Positions 1 to 9,308 of a DNA stretch of 64,000 bases are shown here, one piece after another. A program made the position numbers and the translations under genes. Below the pieces are notes generated by a model. That model did no database searches, had not been told where the DNA came from, and saw nothing but the letters and a program-made list of their open reading frames with translations. Numbering within the stretch: position 1 is the first letter of the stretch; every line of letters begins with the position of its first letter. The stretch covers positions 434,001 to 498,000 of the forward strand of contig JARGSG010000227.1 of NCBI GenBank assembly GCA_030374805.1, in the 5' to 3' direction. This DNA is from Gracilaria gracilis (Eukaryota > Rhodophyta > Florideophyceae > Gracilariales > Gracilariaceae).

Positions 1-296
1 CATCGGGATCAATTCGCTCACCGCAGGTGCCACGTTTCCTATGTGTATCCAGACATGCGCATCATGTTAGAAAATCACTCCACATTTGCGCTGTTTGGGC
101 CAAGATCAAAGATCATCTCCATGATCACAATGTCATGACGTGATGAGCTCATCACAGCACACCCGTTGTCTGCAATCTCCTCCCGTTGATATCGTTGCAG
201 GTTCTTTCCTCTTCTCATCCCCAACTTCTTCTTACGCAGACGTAGTAAAGCGTGTACCCCAGTGCTTCGATTTGCTGCCCGATTTTCGATCGCAGT

Positions 297-1766
297 ATGA
301 ACGCGCCTGGTTTTGCGAGCAGCGCTCCGCGCTTGCAGTTGCATCGTCAAGGACGCCGCCCTTCATTATGTCCTGCTCGACCAAACATCTTCGCACCGGC
401 CGTCTTGCGCATGGGTCTTTCTGTCAAGACAGCGCCCCTACCGAAGAGCCAGTTGAGCATGGAGATATCAGTTGGCAAGGAAGAATGCAGTGCGGCATGG
501 GATTCGATCGTCAAAGAGCTTTCAAAGAAGTCAAAAATTCAGGGCTTTAGAAAGGGAACTGCTCCAAAACAACTCGTGATCAACCAGTATGGCAAAGACA
601 ACATCAAAGCTAGTGCTTGCGAAGAAGTCATTGAAAAATCCATTCAGAAAGCTCTGAAAGACTCTGGTATTCATGCCATTGGCCAAGCTCAAGTGGACAG
701 TGATGGTGGTGTTGCATCTGTAATTGCCAATTACGATCCTCACTCCTCCTTGACGTTTAAGGTGAAGATTGATGTCTGGCCTGAAGCATCTTTCATTTCT
801 TCCTACGAGAGTCTCGAAATTGAGGCTGAAGAATCGGCATTCGACGAGTCGCTCGTCGATAAGGCCCTCGAAGATTTGAGACAGAAGGAGGCGTTTTCTG
901 TCTTGGCACCTGAAGGCACAAAGGCAGAGCTGGGAAAGCTGCTTGTAGCAGATCTCGTTGGGTATTATCGCAATGAAGATGGAAGTCGGGGAGACAATCT
1001 ACCGGACATTGCTGATGGAAACTCCATCGAAATCAATATGACCGAAGGAAAATTCATGCCTGGGTTTGTGGAAGGTTTGATTGGGGCCGACGTTGGAGAA
1101 ACCCGAGATGTAAATGTCGAGTTTCCGGCAACGAACCCACGACCTGAGTTGGCAGGTGTAAAAGCGATCTTCTCCGTCACAATTCATGCCATAAAGGACG
1201 TCGTTCTTCCGGAACTGAACGACGACTTTGCCGTCCAAGTCAGTGAAGAAAAGAACCTTGAAAATTTTCGCAAGACCATTCGAGATAGACTTGATACGGA
1301 GTCTGAAACTGCCCAAGAGAAGAATATTAACTCTGCGATTGACAATGAGCTCGCCGAAATCGTTCAGGTTGACCTTCCCGAGTCTCTCGTTGAAAATCAG
1401 GTGAAGAACAAGTTTGCCTCGATGCTCGCTTCCTTCAAAGACAAAGGTATGCCGGATGAGCAAGTGAAAGCCATGGTAACGAAAGAAAACTACGAAATGT
1501 ACAAGACGCGAGCCAGAGGAAACGTGGAGAAAACCTTACGGGTGAACTTCGCCGTATCTCGCATTGCAAAGGATCAAAGTTTAGAAGTCGATAAAAAAGC
1601 TGTCGAAGATCAAATCTCCTTCGTTCGCGCCGAACTGAAAGGGGAAGAAATGGATGAAGACAAAGTTCGTGACCAGATTGAAGCACAGCTTGAGCGGGAA
1701 TTAGTTTTGGAACACATCAAGAAGACTGCTAAAATAGCTCTCGTGCCGAAGAAGGCCGAAGAATAG
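297..1766 (+). CDS. tig: Trigger factor, plastid-targeted (ribosome-associated chaperone/PPIase)
   Basis: This encodes 489 residues from the ATG at 297; the open frame extends to a GTG at 252 but has no earlier ATG. The protein has the three trigger-factor parts in order. The N-terminal ribosome-binding domain carries the GFRKG signature at about residues 83-87. An FKBP-type peptidyl-prolyl isomerase domain lies at about 203-308, and a long helical C-terminal chaperone domain at about 308-489. It should bind the ribosome exit tunnel and hold nascent chains. The first 50 or so residues are rich in Arg, Ser, Pro and Ala, contain few acids and include Phe near the start, which suits a red-algal plastid transit peptide; plastid targeting is inferred. 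The length is slightly above the bacterial norm (about 430) because of that leader. No intron is apparent. The family call is very secure and the exact start is moderately secure. Confidence 0.93.
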   Translation: MNAPGFASSAPRLQLHRQGRRPSLCPARPNIFAPAVLRMGLSVKTAPLPKSQLSMEISVGKEECSAAWDSIVKELSKKSKIQGFRKGTAPKQLVINQYGKDNIKASACEEVIEKSIQKALKDSGIHAIGQAQVDSDGGVASVIANYDPHSSLTFKVKIDVWPEASFISSYESLEIEAEESAFDESLVDKALEDLRQKEAFSVLAPEGTKAELGKLLVADLVGYYRNEDGSRGDNLPDIADGNSIEINMTEGKFMPGFVEGLIGADVGETRDVNVEFPATNPRPELAGVKAIFSVTIHAIKDVVLPELNDDFAVQVSEEKNLENFRKTIRDRLDTESETAQEKNINSAIDNELAEIVQVDLPESLVENQVKNKFASMLASFKDKGMPDEQVKAMVTKENYEMYKTRARGNVEKTLRVNFAVSRIAKDQSLEVDKKAVEDQISFVRAELKGEEMDEDKVRDQIEAQLERELVLEHIKKTAKIALVPKKAEE

Positions 1767-2160
1767 TTATACCATGGGTAAAGCCATGGATAGTAAATTC
1801 GGGCAGTGATGTTCGTCGTAATGTTTGGTGCCATCTATCTATCGTACTCTGGTGTTCTGTGGAAAACAGCAGAAACCTTCCCCTTGTATCCGTGTGTGTA
1901 ATCTTCTATCTCACAGCATCCTGTTTCAAACTGACAACTCTTATTGCAAAGTTTCCTTCTCTTGCTGAGATTAATTCCCCTCATCATTAGAAGGTTCGGA
2001 TTACTGCATATTCAATGTTTCATTGTCTTTTGCGGATTGTATCCTCTCTCCTCCACGCCCTCTTCATCTTCAACCCCATAGAAGACCGATATCGATGTTC
2101 TTCTTGATAGGAACGATCTCAATCTCCCATTAGCTTGATTCAAGGGAAATTTCGTTGCGA
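1767..2160. other. Intergenic, 3' flank of trigger factor
   Basis: This stretch is AT-leaning with pyrimidine-rich runs. I see no coding frame, RNA gene or repeat in it. It probably holds the 3' UTR of the trigger-factor transcript. Confidence 0.4.
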
Positions 2161-2163
2161 TCA

Positions 2164-2478
2164 CTCCTTCTTTGTTATGGTATGCCGCCCCTGATTCCGA
2201 GGCGGCAGGAAGATTACCCTACAGGTAATCCTCTCTCTTAAAAAAGGCCAAAAACTTCAGCGGCCATTGTCTTATCATTTCTACTAGCGACAAATCTTTT
2301 CTGTCTTGAACGGGTGGCAGCTCATTGCGACGCGTCGCGTTGGTCAAAGGACATCGAAACAACACGTGCTCGACGTCCTTCTTCACCGCAGCGCCACAGT
2401 CGCATTGTTTCACCTTCTTATCTAGGTAAGACGCAATTATACTATGCTCCGCGCGGAAGTGCGAACGGATTGCGAATC
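2164..2478 (-). mobile_element. 5'-truncated LINE (non-LTR retrotransposon) tail
   Basis: Read on the minus strand, this encodes the C-terminal end of a LINE reverse-transcriptase protein. The typical zinc-binding motif (CDCG then HVLFRC, a C-x-C...H...C pattern) at about 2370-2413 is followed by the ending FLAFFKREDYL at 2219. The same peptide ending and flanking DNA recur in the copies at 9025-9189 (minus), 9840-10017 and 10262-10749 (plus), and as a scrap at about 25815. The plus-strand sequence at the left boundary includes CTTC-type trinucleotides, equivalent to the AAG-rich tail at the 3' end of the other copies. Everything upstream of the last 100 or so residues is missing, as usual for target-primed insertions. 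It is a dead fragment lying immediately beside the PINX1-like gene end. Confidence 0.75.
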
Positions 2479-2479
2479 T

Positions 2480-3130
2480 TTATCGAGTTTTTTCCTTCTT
2501 TCGTTTTCGCTTTTTCTTGTCGCCTTTGTGCGGTTTCTTTATCTTTGAAGAAACGCCCAGTTTCTCGTACTTCTTCTTTCGCTTTCCACCGAGGCGCTGC
2601 TTCTTCCCTGTTTCTTTTTCAACCTGACACAGACCATCCCTCTCATCCTTCTCTTCTCCATTCTTATGTTTCTCCCCCTCTTCTCCATTCTTATGTTTCT
2701 CCTTCCCTTTTCTCTCATTCCCTTCGCTCACCCCTCCAAAAATCTCTCGAAGCGCATCTGAAGAATAGCCCTTAACATTCTTTTGCGCCGCCCTGCGTGC
2801 GTAAAATCCAACCGTTCGATTCGCAACATTATCTTGTTCACCCCCCTCCCGCTTGACCATGTACGAATTGCTCGAGCACAGTTTCGCCAGTACGCTATTC
2901 AATCCCTGCGCCATTTGGGCCGGGGCATCCCAGGAACTGTTCTTCACAACAGAAACACCTAGCCCTTCTTTCTCAAAATTCTTCTTCGCCCGTAACGGAT
3001 TCACTTGTCCATTCTCTTCACGTCCCAGTCCTTTTCCCTCGCTCCACCCCATCTTTTGAAGCATCTTGAGGCCAAATCGGGATTTGTCGTCCGCCCATGC
3101 TTGGTTGCGAGTGTCGACGGCGCCCGCCAT
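2480..3130 (-). CDS. PINX1: PINX1/Gno1-like G-patch nucleolar protein
   Basis: This encodes 216 residues with an ATG at 3130. The N-terminus holds a G-patch domain (about residues 13-60) starting from the tract WADDKSRFGLKMLQKMGW and continuing GKGLG. That layout and the surrounding residues closely resemble human PINX1 and yeast Gno1/Pxr1, which begin with the same Trp-Ser/Ala-x-Asp-Asp-x-x-Phe-Gly arrangement. The C-terminal 80 residues are a Lys/Glu/Arg-rich tail ending in a basic KKRKRKKEK run, a likely nucleolar localisation signal. In the family the protein activates the DEAH helicase Prp43/DHX15 in rRNA processing; telomerase inhibition is a further role in animals. A tandem HKNGEE(G/K) repeat sits near residues 144-160. 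The protein is shorter than human PINX1 (about 330), so a telomerase-inhibitory role should not be assumed. Confidence 0.82.
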   Translation of the reverse strand: MAGAVDTRNQAWADDKSRFGLKMLQKMGWSEGKGLGREENGQVNPLRAKKNFEKEGLGVSVVKNSSWDAPAQMAQGLNSVLAKLCSSNSYMVKREGGEQDNVANRTVGFYARRAAQKNVKGYSSDALREIFGGVSEGNERKGKEKHKNGEEGEKHKNGEEKDERDGLCQVEKETGKKQRLGGKRKKKYEKLGVSSKIKKPHKGDKKKRKRKKEKTR

Positions 3131-3310
3131 TTCGTCCCCTTGGCACGTTTGGATTATCTAGAGGGCTACGCTAAGCCAGTCAAATTGATACCTTTGTAAA
3201 TTGGGAGCGGCGATTGCTTAACAGAAAAAAAGTTGGCGCGCGAGACAGGGCCGTTCGTATCGATGTGATCAAAAAGGGGGAGAGTGCTCCTTACCAAAAG
3301 GTTAGCCCTC

Positions 3311-3350
3311 TTATATATATATATATCTCCCTCTCTCTCTCTCTCCCTCT
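3311..3350. repeat. (TA)n-(CT)n microsatellite
   Basis: A run of TA dinucleotides at about 3311-3324 passes directly into CT dinucleotides to about 3350. It is a compound simple-sequence repeat with no coding content. Confidence 0.85.
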
Positions 3351-4322
3351 GACGAGCAGAAATGGAAGCTCCCCTCTTACTTCAGATTTTGCATGATGCT
3401 TTGGATAAGATAGATACTGGGCATTGCTCAGCGAATGTGGACGGCGACGTCCAGTGTAGTCCAGTGAGTGACGGAGCGCGCCATCGGTGCCATTGCCAAG
3501 ATGCAGGCGTGGTTGCAGTGGCACACTGGTGTACGTGTACATTGTGTACACCGTAGTGAAATGATGGCACCGGTGGTACTTGGCTTTCCTTGGTTCAACA
3601 CTTCAAGCATTCGTGGTTCACCTTGATCCCAGAGTGCAGCTCAGGCCAAAGGACCGCAGGATACGTCTGCGGGCTGTTGCATTCGTCGAGAGGCTTGCGG
3701 ATGATGGGCTTCAGCATGGTGCTGCTTTGTTCGGCTTTCCAAGTGCAGCACTGCCACATGTGGTACAGAGTATACCCGTACGCCGTGCATCTGTTGTGAG
3801 ATGGTGCTGTGACGATGCAAATCCAGGAACGCTCCGTGAGATTGTCAGTATGTTTCTACTACAAAAGGCTGATTCTGTGTACGATGACGCGGACCCAGAA
3901 AGGTCTTGGATGTGAAATTGCTTTCAAAGTAGAGTTTCCCACGAAAGTGCAGTGTTTGTTTTGTGGTACGAAAGTATGAGCGTTTTCGTCAATTCACCTC
4001 GTACAATGTCATTCATTTGATCGTTCTCTTGCAATGATTGGGCAAAGAATTGGGGCGAGAGTCCCCGTTGAGTGTATACGACAATCAAGCATGGTAGTTT
4101 TGAAGGTGACAGTGAAGAATGTCGCCACGCAGGGAAATGTTCATTCGTACAGCTTGTGGACCGCACATTTAGAAAATGTATTCGGAGAGTGAGCGTGGAG
4201 CGAGAATCGGGGGTTTGGCATAATCATGGATTGCGAGTGAGTTGCGAACATGCATTCAGAAAGAGGGTTGGAGAGGGCGTGTCGGGGGAGTTTGGATTGG
4301 GAGAGGGGGGTTGATGCTGGGG
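3351..4322. other. Intergenic, no supported gene
   Basis: Open frames here (for example 3580-3915, 111 codons) lack an ATG start and resemble nothing I recognise. The last 130 bases (about 4190-4322) become G-rich and lead into the TATA box of the next gene, so they are probably its promoter. Confidence 0.4.
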
Positions 4323-4330
4323 TATAAAAG
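4323..4330 (+). promoter_or_regulatory. TATA box for the pyrophosphatase-like gene
   Basis: A consensus TATAAAAG lies 167 bases before the ATG at 4497, within a G-rich stretch. A start site about 30 bases downstream would give a 5' UTR of roughly 140 bases. This is one of only two clean TATA boxes I see in front of genes in the window. Confidence 0.6.
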
Positions 4331-4496
4331 GTGGAGGCTGGGTCGGGTAGGAGAGAGCGAATCTGTTCTGCCGCTCAAGTCACTTACTCTACTGCATCTC
4401 GGAAGCTGTTTTGCTGAGGTGTGGTCGAAGTCGAGTAGCTTGAAATCTGGTACAGATTGTGACTAGAAATCGCGACGGCATTTGCAGTGCTCCGAT

Positions 4497-7400
4497 ATGA
4501 GTGACAACAAAGTGTCGATGAGCGTTGTGTCAGGAATGGAGATGTGTGGCGCCCGGAACGATGAAGGTAAGAAAACAGTGATAGAGCACGTAAAGGGGGG
4601 TACGGCGCCATCAAATAACGGCACAGGCAAGGATAAGGCAAGGAAGAATGGACGCAAAGCACAGACGATAGGGCAGGGAAAGAGGGGTACGGTGGCACCA
4701 AAAGACGAAAGTGGGAAGGAGAAGACAAGGGGCGCGGAAACGCGGTGCTACCAATGTGGAAAGTTGGGGCACACCCAGATGGTTTGTAGGTATGACCCAC
4801 TTAATCCGGAAAAACGGTGGTACCAATGTGGGAAGTTGGGGCACATAAGGATGGTTTGTAAGTATAATCCACTAAACGAGGGAAAGCAACAGAAGCCCAA
4901 CGTCAGTACCGTGGCGAGTACTGGGACAACAAAGTGGCGCAAAGGCGGCAGTGGAAATGGCGAACGCAAATCGGACGAAGGCCGTGGCAAAGAAGACAAG
5001 AAAGTGGAGGCGGAGAATGCAAGCAGTCCTGAGCGGTTGGAGATGACCAAAATCGAGGCAGTCGAAGATGAAGGCGGGATGAAGGAGCCCGCATCCAGGT
5101 TGCGAGTGTATGGTGCTTACTTTGGGGTAGAGGGGGGAAGCTACCAAGGATACAAGCCAGTTTCTCCGAGGGACTTTGAAGAAGAAGATTTGCCTTGGAC
5201 GTCTGCATCAAAAAACGATGTTGATGAGATTGATCCGGGGATGCTTAGGGACAACTCAAAGTCATCAAAGTCGTTGCTGATATTTGCTTGGATGCTGTCT
5301 GTGATGTTGTTGCTGCTAGTGGTGTGGCAATTTATGATCGGACGTTGTTTGGTAACGGAGCTATGTGAAACGAATGACAGGAGCAGCGACGTGGGCGCTG
5401 GGTACTTGTTCAAGACGTTTGACTTTAGGGTTCCCACGTGGTTTGTGTGGACCAACCTGGTAGGTGGGACTCTGGGGCTGCTTGTGGCGTCAATCGTTGC
5501 CTTTTTCATTCTGAGAAGTGCTGTTGGATCTGCAAGGATGGTAGCAACATCGACGCTGATCCGGAAAAAGTCTGTGGGTTTCCTTGGCCAACAGTCTGTG
5601 GCGTTCATTGTGCCGTTTACGATGCTTTTCATTCTATTGGGAGTGAAAGTGAATTGGGAGACTGCTGGCTGTTTTGGGATGGGTGCGTTGCTGGGTATGA
5701 GCACTGAGTTGATCTGGAAGGGAATAGGCTCGCGTGGGAGCGTGCGAGCTGCAGCTGTATCGCGTGTGGGCTTTGGGCTTGGAATGCAACTGTCGTTCGG
5801 TGTAGCCTTGGTGGTGAGCCTATCGATGCTGGGCATTAGCTTGTTTGGTGTTTCGACTGCGTACCTGGTGTTCAGCGACGTGCGGGCGCTGGGTGGATTT
5901 GCAGCTGGCGCTGCTACGAGTGCATTGTTCTTACGGCTATCAGGGTGTGTGTTTGGTGCGTCATTGCTCAGGCATGCGGAGGAAGTCATGTGGGAGGACC
6001 ATCGAATCGGGAAGAAGGCCGCAGCGCACGTACTTGCATCGTACGTACAACGGTCGACCATCATGGGACCGGATTGGTTTTATTCCAATGTATCATCCAT
6101 ATTGGCTACGGCTATGGTAGCGTCGAGCCTGCCGTTCTATTCTCGTGATTCGTTTGCCACATGTGTATACAATCACTTGGCCATTGATCAAGAGTGTGGA
6201 CCGTTTGGAAAATCCAAAGCGCTGTCACATGCAGTGTACATCTGCAGAAACGAGAATTTGTACTTGAGCTATCCGAACTTGACTACTGAATCGTCTGTTT
6301 CTGTGTTTATTGGGGTCCCGTTTCTACTGGCATTGGTTGGCTTGTTGACATCTATTGTCTGTGCAACGATGATGAAGGTGTGGGGTTTGGGATTAGAATC
6401 CCCTTTGGGATTAGAATCCCGTTCAAGCCGGATGGAGAAGATACGAAAGAGGTTGGCGGTGAACACGCTCGTTGGGGGTGTGATACTTGTGGTGTGCTTC
6501 GCGGCGATTTGCTTCGGGCTGTTTGGTCCATCTTCGTCGTTTGCTTCTCAAAGAGGATTTGGCAGTGGAAACAAGCTACAGCGGATGATATTGGATGGGG
6601 GCGAAGACGGATGTGTTACGCGAACCCAAAGTATAAGGGACTTGGATTCTCCGCTTCCCATTCCAAGTGGAGGACGGATGATAGCGGACGAGTATCGACC
6701 TGTGACTGTGTCGGGTCGAAGCTTGGGGCGCGTTTCTTCAACTGGCTGGAGGCTGTTCCTCTGCAGCCTTATAGGGCTTGTGGTTGCGTTCTTGTTGAGT
6801 GGGTGGTGTGGAGTATTCTTTGCATTGGAATCATTCAAACCTGTGGCCGCGGTTGAGAAGGCGGCGTTGTGTGGGACGACCGCACTCATTGTTCAGAGCG
6901 TGGCAAACGGCATGATGTGCAGTATGGGGGCAGGTGTCGTTATTGTGGGAGCCACGGTGTGCTCGTTTGTTCTCTACGATGCTTATGGCGTGGGTATCAT
7001 GACGGTGGCGTATATGAGCATGGGTGGGGTGGCATGTACCGCCGTTGCACTTGGGGGCGTGGTTCGTGGTGCACTCGGTGTTTGCCGCGTTACATCGGGG
7101 CGTCGTGCGACGAGGAGCAATGGTGTCGTTCCGAGAATTGGTTTTGAGGCAGCTGCGATTGGGGAAAGCTTTTTGCGAGGAGCATCGGTGATGACAGGAT
7201 TGGTGCTTATTCTAGCGGCACTGGAGCAAGCGGGACTCCAGCTGTCGCCGAAAGAACTTGTGGGTGGACCTGAGCAACCGCCGTTGAAACTGATCAGGGG
7301 CACTGGGCTGATAACATTCGACGTCTTTGTGTGGTGTGGGCTGGCGATCGGAATCGCTCTTCCAATGGCTATTGCGGGGACCTTGTGTGCCGTGGCTAAA

Positions 7401-8186
7401 CAAGAAGCCATTCTGGGATTGAGAGGAGCGGAAGCGGAATCATCAACGCGCAGAGTGGGATTGTTATCGTTGGTGGAAAGCATGTTGCCTTTCGGGATTG
7501 CGCTCGTATCTCCGTTCGTGGTGGGGTTTGGACTTGGCAACCGGGCTGTTATTGCTATGGCAGCATCCTCTGTTTTCGTAAGTTTTGTGGTTGGGAGCTT
7601 TTTGCGCACGTATGGAACTGGTATCCAGAAAGGGGTTGCAGGACATGGGACGAAGCGGACTCAGTCTATGAGAAGGGCAAATTCTATTGCATTGACGCTG
7701 TGTGAAATGGTTGAACCGGCGATGCGTTCAGTAAGCAAGGTGTTTGCTGCTGTTTCTGTTGTGTCTGTATCGTTGATGCGACCAGACAGCAGCCGCGGGT
7801 GGATTGGGGGTGTGTTGCTGGGTGTAACCATCGTGTGTGTCTGCGCGTTTATTATGTGGAAGTATTGCGCGGGAAAACGTCGGCTCAATGCCAGCACTAT
7901 CCCTATCCATGCTTCGAGGCCGGTGAGTCCGTACTACGTGGAATCACCGACCTTTGACCCGCGCAAGGTGGTGGCTGGCAGTCAGATGTCAGAAGCGCTT
8001 CACGCTTTCGGACATGCCACACTGCCTGTCAGTCCTCAGGTGTTACCCGGGCTCTCTCGTCGGTCTAGAGCTGAGTTCACAACCGTGGAGTTGGAACCGT
8101 TGAGCTCTCCGCGAGTGGGTAACCCCGTTGTCATATCCACTACGGTTTTGCCGGATGACACGGGGAGAACACCACGAGGGAACTGA
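4497..8186 (+). CDS. CCHC zinc-knuckle fused to a catalytically dead membrane pyrophosphatase-like protein
   Basis: This is a single uninterrupted frame of 1229 residues (ATG at 4497). Residues 1-250 are cytosolic and basic, with a zinc knuckle C-x2-C-x4-H-x4-C at about 88-101 and a second repeat 24 residues later in which the first Cys is Trp. From about residue 260 there are some 16 membrane segments whose order and sequence follow H+-translocating pyrophosphatases (compared with remembered Arabidopsis AVP1). Examples are SALFLRLSGCVFGAS (AVP1 MALFGRVGGGIYTKA), IMGPDWFYSN (GMGSDLFGSY), LFLCSLIGLVVAFLLSG (LFLCVCVGLWAGLIIGF), AAAIGESFLRGAS (TAAIGKGFAIGSA) and PFVVGFGLGN (PLIVGFFFGV). The catalytic sites are lost: DVGADLVGK aligns to LLRHAEEVM, DNVGDNVGD to HVLASYVQR, and DTIGDPLKD to CEMVEPAMR. 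Hence PPi hydrolysis is unlikely; a scaffold, channel or regulatory role is open. A Ser/Pro-rich cytosolic tail (about 1140-1229) ends it. An 18-bp direct repeat at 6386-6421 encodes a doubled LGLESP. Confidence 0.8.
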   Translation: MSDNKVSMSVVSGMEMCGARNDEGKKTVIEHVKGGTAPSNNGTGKDKARKNGRKAQTIGQGKRGTVAPKDESGKEKTRGAETRCYQCGKLGHTQMVCRYDPLNPEKRWYQCGKLGHIRMVCKYNPLNEGKQQKPNVSTVASTGTTKWRKGGSGNGERKSDEGRGKEDKKVEAENASSPERLEMTKIEAVEDEGGMKEPASRLRVYGAYFGVEGGSYQGYKPVSPRDFEEEDLPWTSASKNDVDEIDPGMLRDNSKSSKSLLIFAWMLSVMLLLLVVWQFMIGRCLVTELCETNDRSSDVGAGYLFKTFDFRVPTWFVWTNLVGGTLGLLVASIVAFFILRSAVGSARMVATSTLIRKKSVGFLGQQSVAFIVPFTMLFILLGVKVNWETAGCFGMGALLGMSTELIWKGIGSRGSVRAAAVSRVGFGLGMQLSFGVALVVSLSMLGISLFGVSTAYLVFSDVRALGGFAAGAATSALFLRLSGCVFGASLLRHAEEVMWEDHRIGKKAAAHVLASYVQRSTIMGPDWFYSNVSSILATAMVASSLPFYSRDSFATCVYNHLAIDQECGPFGKSKALSHAVYICRNENLYLSYPNLTTESSVSVFIGVPFLLALVGLLTSIVCATMMKVWGLGLESPLGLESRSSRMEKIRKRLAVNTLVGGVILVVCFAAICFGLFGPSSSFASQRGFGSGNKLQRMILDGGEDGCVTRTQSIRDLDSPLPIPSGGRMIADEYRPVTVSGRSLGRVSSTGWRLFLCSLIGLVVAFLLSGWCGVFFALESFKPVAAVEKAALCGTTALIVQSVANGMMCSMGAGVVIVGATVCSFVLYDAYGVGIMTVAYMSMGGVACTAVALGGVVRGALGVCRVTSGRRATRSNGVVPRIGFEAAAIGESFLRGASVMTGLVLILAALEQAGLQLSPKELVGGPEQPPLKLIRGTGLITFDVFVWCGLAIGIALPMAIAGTLCAVAKQEAILGLRGAEAESSTRRVGLLSLVESMLPFGIALVSPFVVGFGLGNRAVIAMAASSVFVSFVVGSFLRTYGTGIQKGVAGHGTKRTQSMRRANSIALTLCEMVEPAMRSVSKVFAAVSVVSVSLMRPDSSRGWIGGVLLGVTIVCVCAFIMWKYCAGKRRLNASTIPIHASRPVSPYYVESPTFDPRKVVAGSQMSEALHAFGHATLPVSPQVLPGLSRRSRAEFTTVELEPLSSPRVGNPVVISTTVLPDDTGRTPRGN

Positions 8187-8893
8187 AGCGCTCTGGTATC
8201 AGAGCAGCCATTCAACTTGTACCGTTAATATAAAACCTTTATCCCTTCGTCTCGTTCATGAATCATGCATCTTCTAGCAGCAAGTCTCAAGGCGTTTTGT
8301 GAGATAATCCACCCGCTACTCATACATAGAATTAGTGCTGCTAATACTTGGATCTTACCAGCACTAGCGTTAGTACTGTATGAACAATATGGACCCACCG
8401 CTTCTGTCGCACTGTGTTTACTTATCCTTTGCCGATACGCTGCGGGGATATGCGACGATACGCTGCATTGAATATAGTTTCGTTTGCCTTATCGTGCCCT
8501 AGTGCTCTAGATATCGTTTGGTATATCGTGCGCTAGTGCTCTGGAACGTTCGGCTGTTTTACGCAAAGGATTGTTCCCGCTCTTTTGCCTGGGATCCTTG
8601 CTATAAGGGGACGAATCCTGCCCCCTCTGCTTTTGTAGAGACACACACGCACTCGGGCGGTTCTGTTCCTCCGCCCTACACTGTGTGGCACTATCGTTCA
8701 GTAAACCCGTTCTCCCGCTCTTGCTTTTGTTCTTTTTCTGCTCTCACCGTTCTCTATCCGCTTTTAGCTTTCTACGATCTTTCTTCTTCTTCTTCTTTAG
8801 AGCTTGCGTACAAATCGAAGCTTGTGAAAATTGAAGCTCTACTGCAAGCAGTGGAGTTGAGTTGGAGCTTTGCAGAAGAGTTGCTGACGCAAT
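8187..8893. other. 3' flank and unassigned sequence
   Basis: After the stop there is a TATA-like AATATAAAA at about 8226 and a 68-codon frame (ATG 8265 to 8471) encoding a short hydrophobic peptide with no recognised relatives, which I do not call as a gene. Two imperfect copies of a 20-base segment (around CGTGCSCTAGTGCTCT) sit at about 8493 and 8528. The rest is pyrimidine-rich with no convincing coding. Confidence 0.35.
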
Positions 8894-8904
8894 GGACTAG
8901 GTCT

Positions 8905-9308
8905 AGCGAAACGCTCACGCAGACGAGAGTACCTTTAAGACTTAAGACCTAACGCAGTTTTGAGTAACAAAACATAGCTCAGTGAGCGTAACACGGCTAA
9001 AGAGTTTTAGTTTGTAGCTAGCTTCTTCTTCTTTATTATGGTCTTTCGCCCCTGATTCCGAGACGACAGGATGACGACAGGAGAATTACTCTACAGATAA
9101 TCCTCTCTCTTAAAAAAGGCCAAAAACTTCAGCGGCCATTGTCTTATCATCTCCACTGGCGACAAATCTTTCTGTCTTCAACGGGTGGGGTAGCTAGCTT
9201 AAGCTTATCAAAGACGCGTTATAGGTATCGGGGGTTCCTTTACACGAACCCCACACGATACGAGTAAAATAGGCGTATCTCGCTCACAATTAAAAAGAAG
9301 AAGAAGAA
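8905..9308 (+). mobile_element. SINE-like retroelement, copy A1 (interrupted by a LINE tail)
   Basis: This is a non-coding element of about 228 bases once the nested insertion (9025-9200) is discounted. A second copy at 10043-10257 aligns along its length, beginning AGCGAAACGCTCACG and ending in an AAG-repeat tail. A tRNA-like box-A motif TAGCTCAGTGAG sits at about 8976, and a GGGGTTC box-B-like motif with an inverted-repeat arm lies at about 9231. The box A is about 70 bases inside the 5' end, so a Pol III promoter is only a suggestion. Perfect 11-bp duplications flank the element. The tail CAATTAAAAAGAAG resembles the end of the LINE copies here, pointing to that LINE as its mobiliser. Confidence 0.65.
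9025..9189 (-). mobile_element. LINE 3' tail inserted in SINE A1, with 11-bp target duplication
   Basis: This is a minus-strand copy of the same LINE 3' end as at 2164-2478; the plus strand matches that copy through the tract beginning TAATCCTCTCTCTTAAAA. Its AAG-repeat tail (CTT on the plus strand) abuts the left end. GTAGCTAGCTT is present at 9014-9024 and again at 9190-9200, a perfect 11-bp target-site duplication, and removing the insert restores the SINE sequence seen in the second copy. Only about the last 165 bases of the LINE are present. Confidence 0.85.

Noticed and set aside
3580-3915. 111-codon frame
   Set aside because: No ATG, no family, overlapped by other frames of similar length.
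4740-4885. CCHC knuckles as evidence of a retroviral-type Gag
   Set aside because: The knuckles continue in one open frame into a pyrophosphatase-like membrane protein, and no polymerase, protease or terminal repeats are nearby. CCHC knuckles are also common in host RNA-binding proteins.
5141-6064. 307-codon frame on the minus strand inside the pyrophosphatase-like gene
   Set aside because: It is the antisense shadow of a long, well-matched membrane protein; composition (Thr/Pro/Asn/Ser-rich) is typical of reverse-frame artefacts.
8265-8471. 68-codon hydrophobic frame
   Set aside because: Short, no homologue known to me, repetitive surroundings; noted in the spacer entry only.
8976-9260. 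Functional tRNA gene
   Set aside because: Box-A and box-B-like motifs exist, but no full cloverleaf with acceptor stem is visible and the sequence is part of a dispersed repeat.
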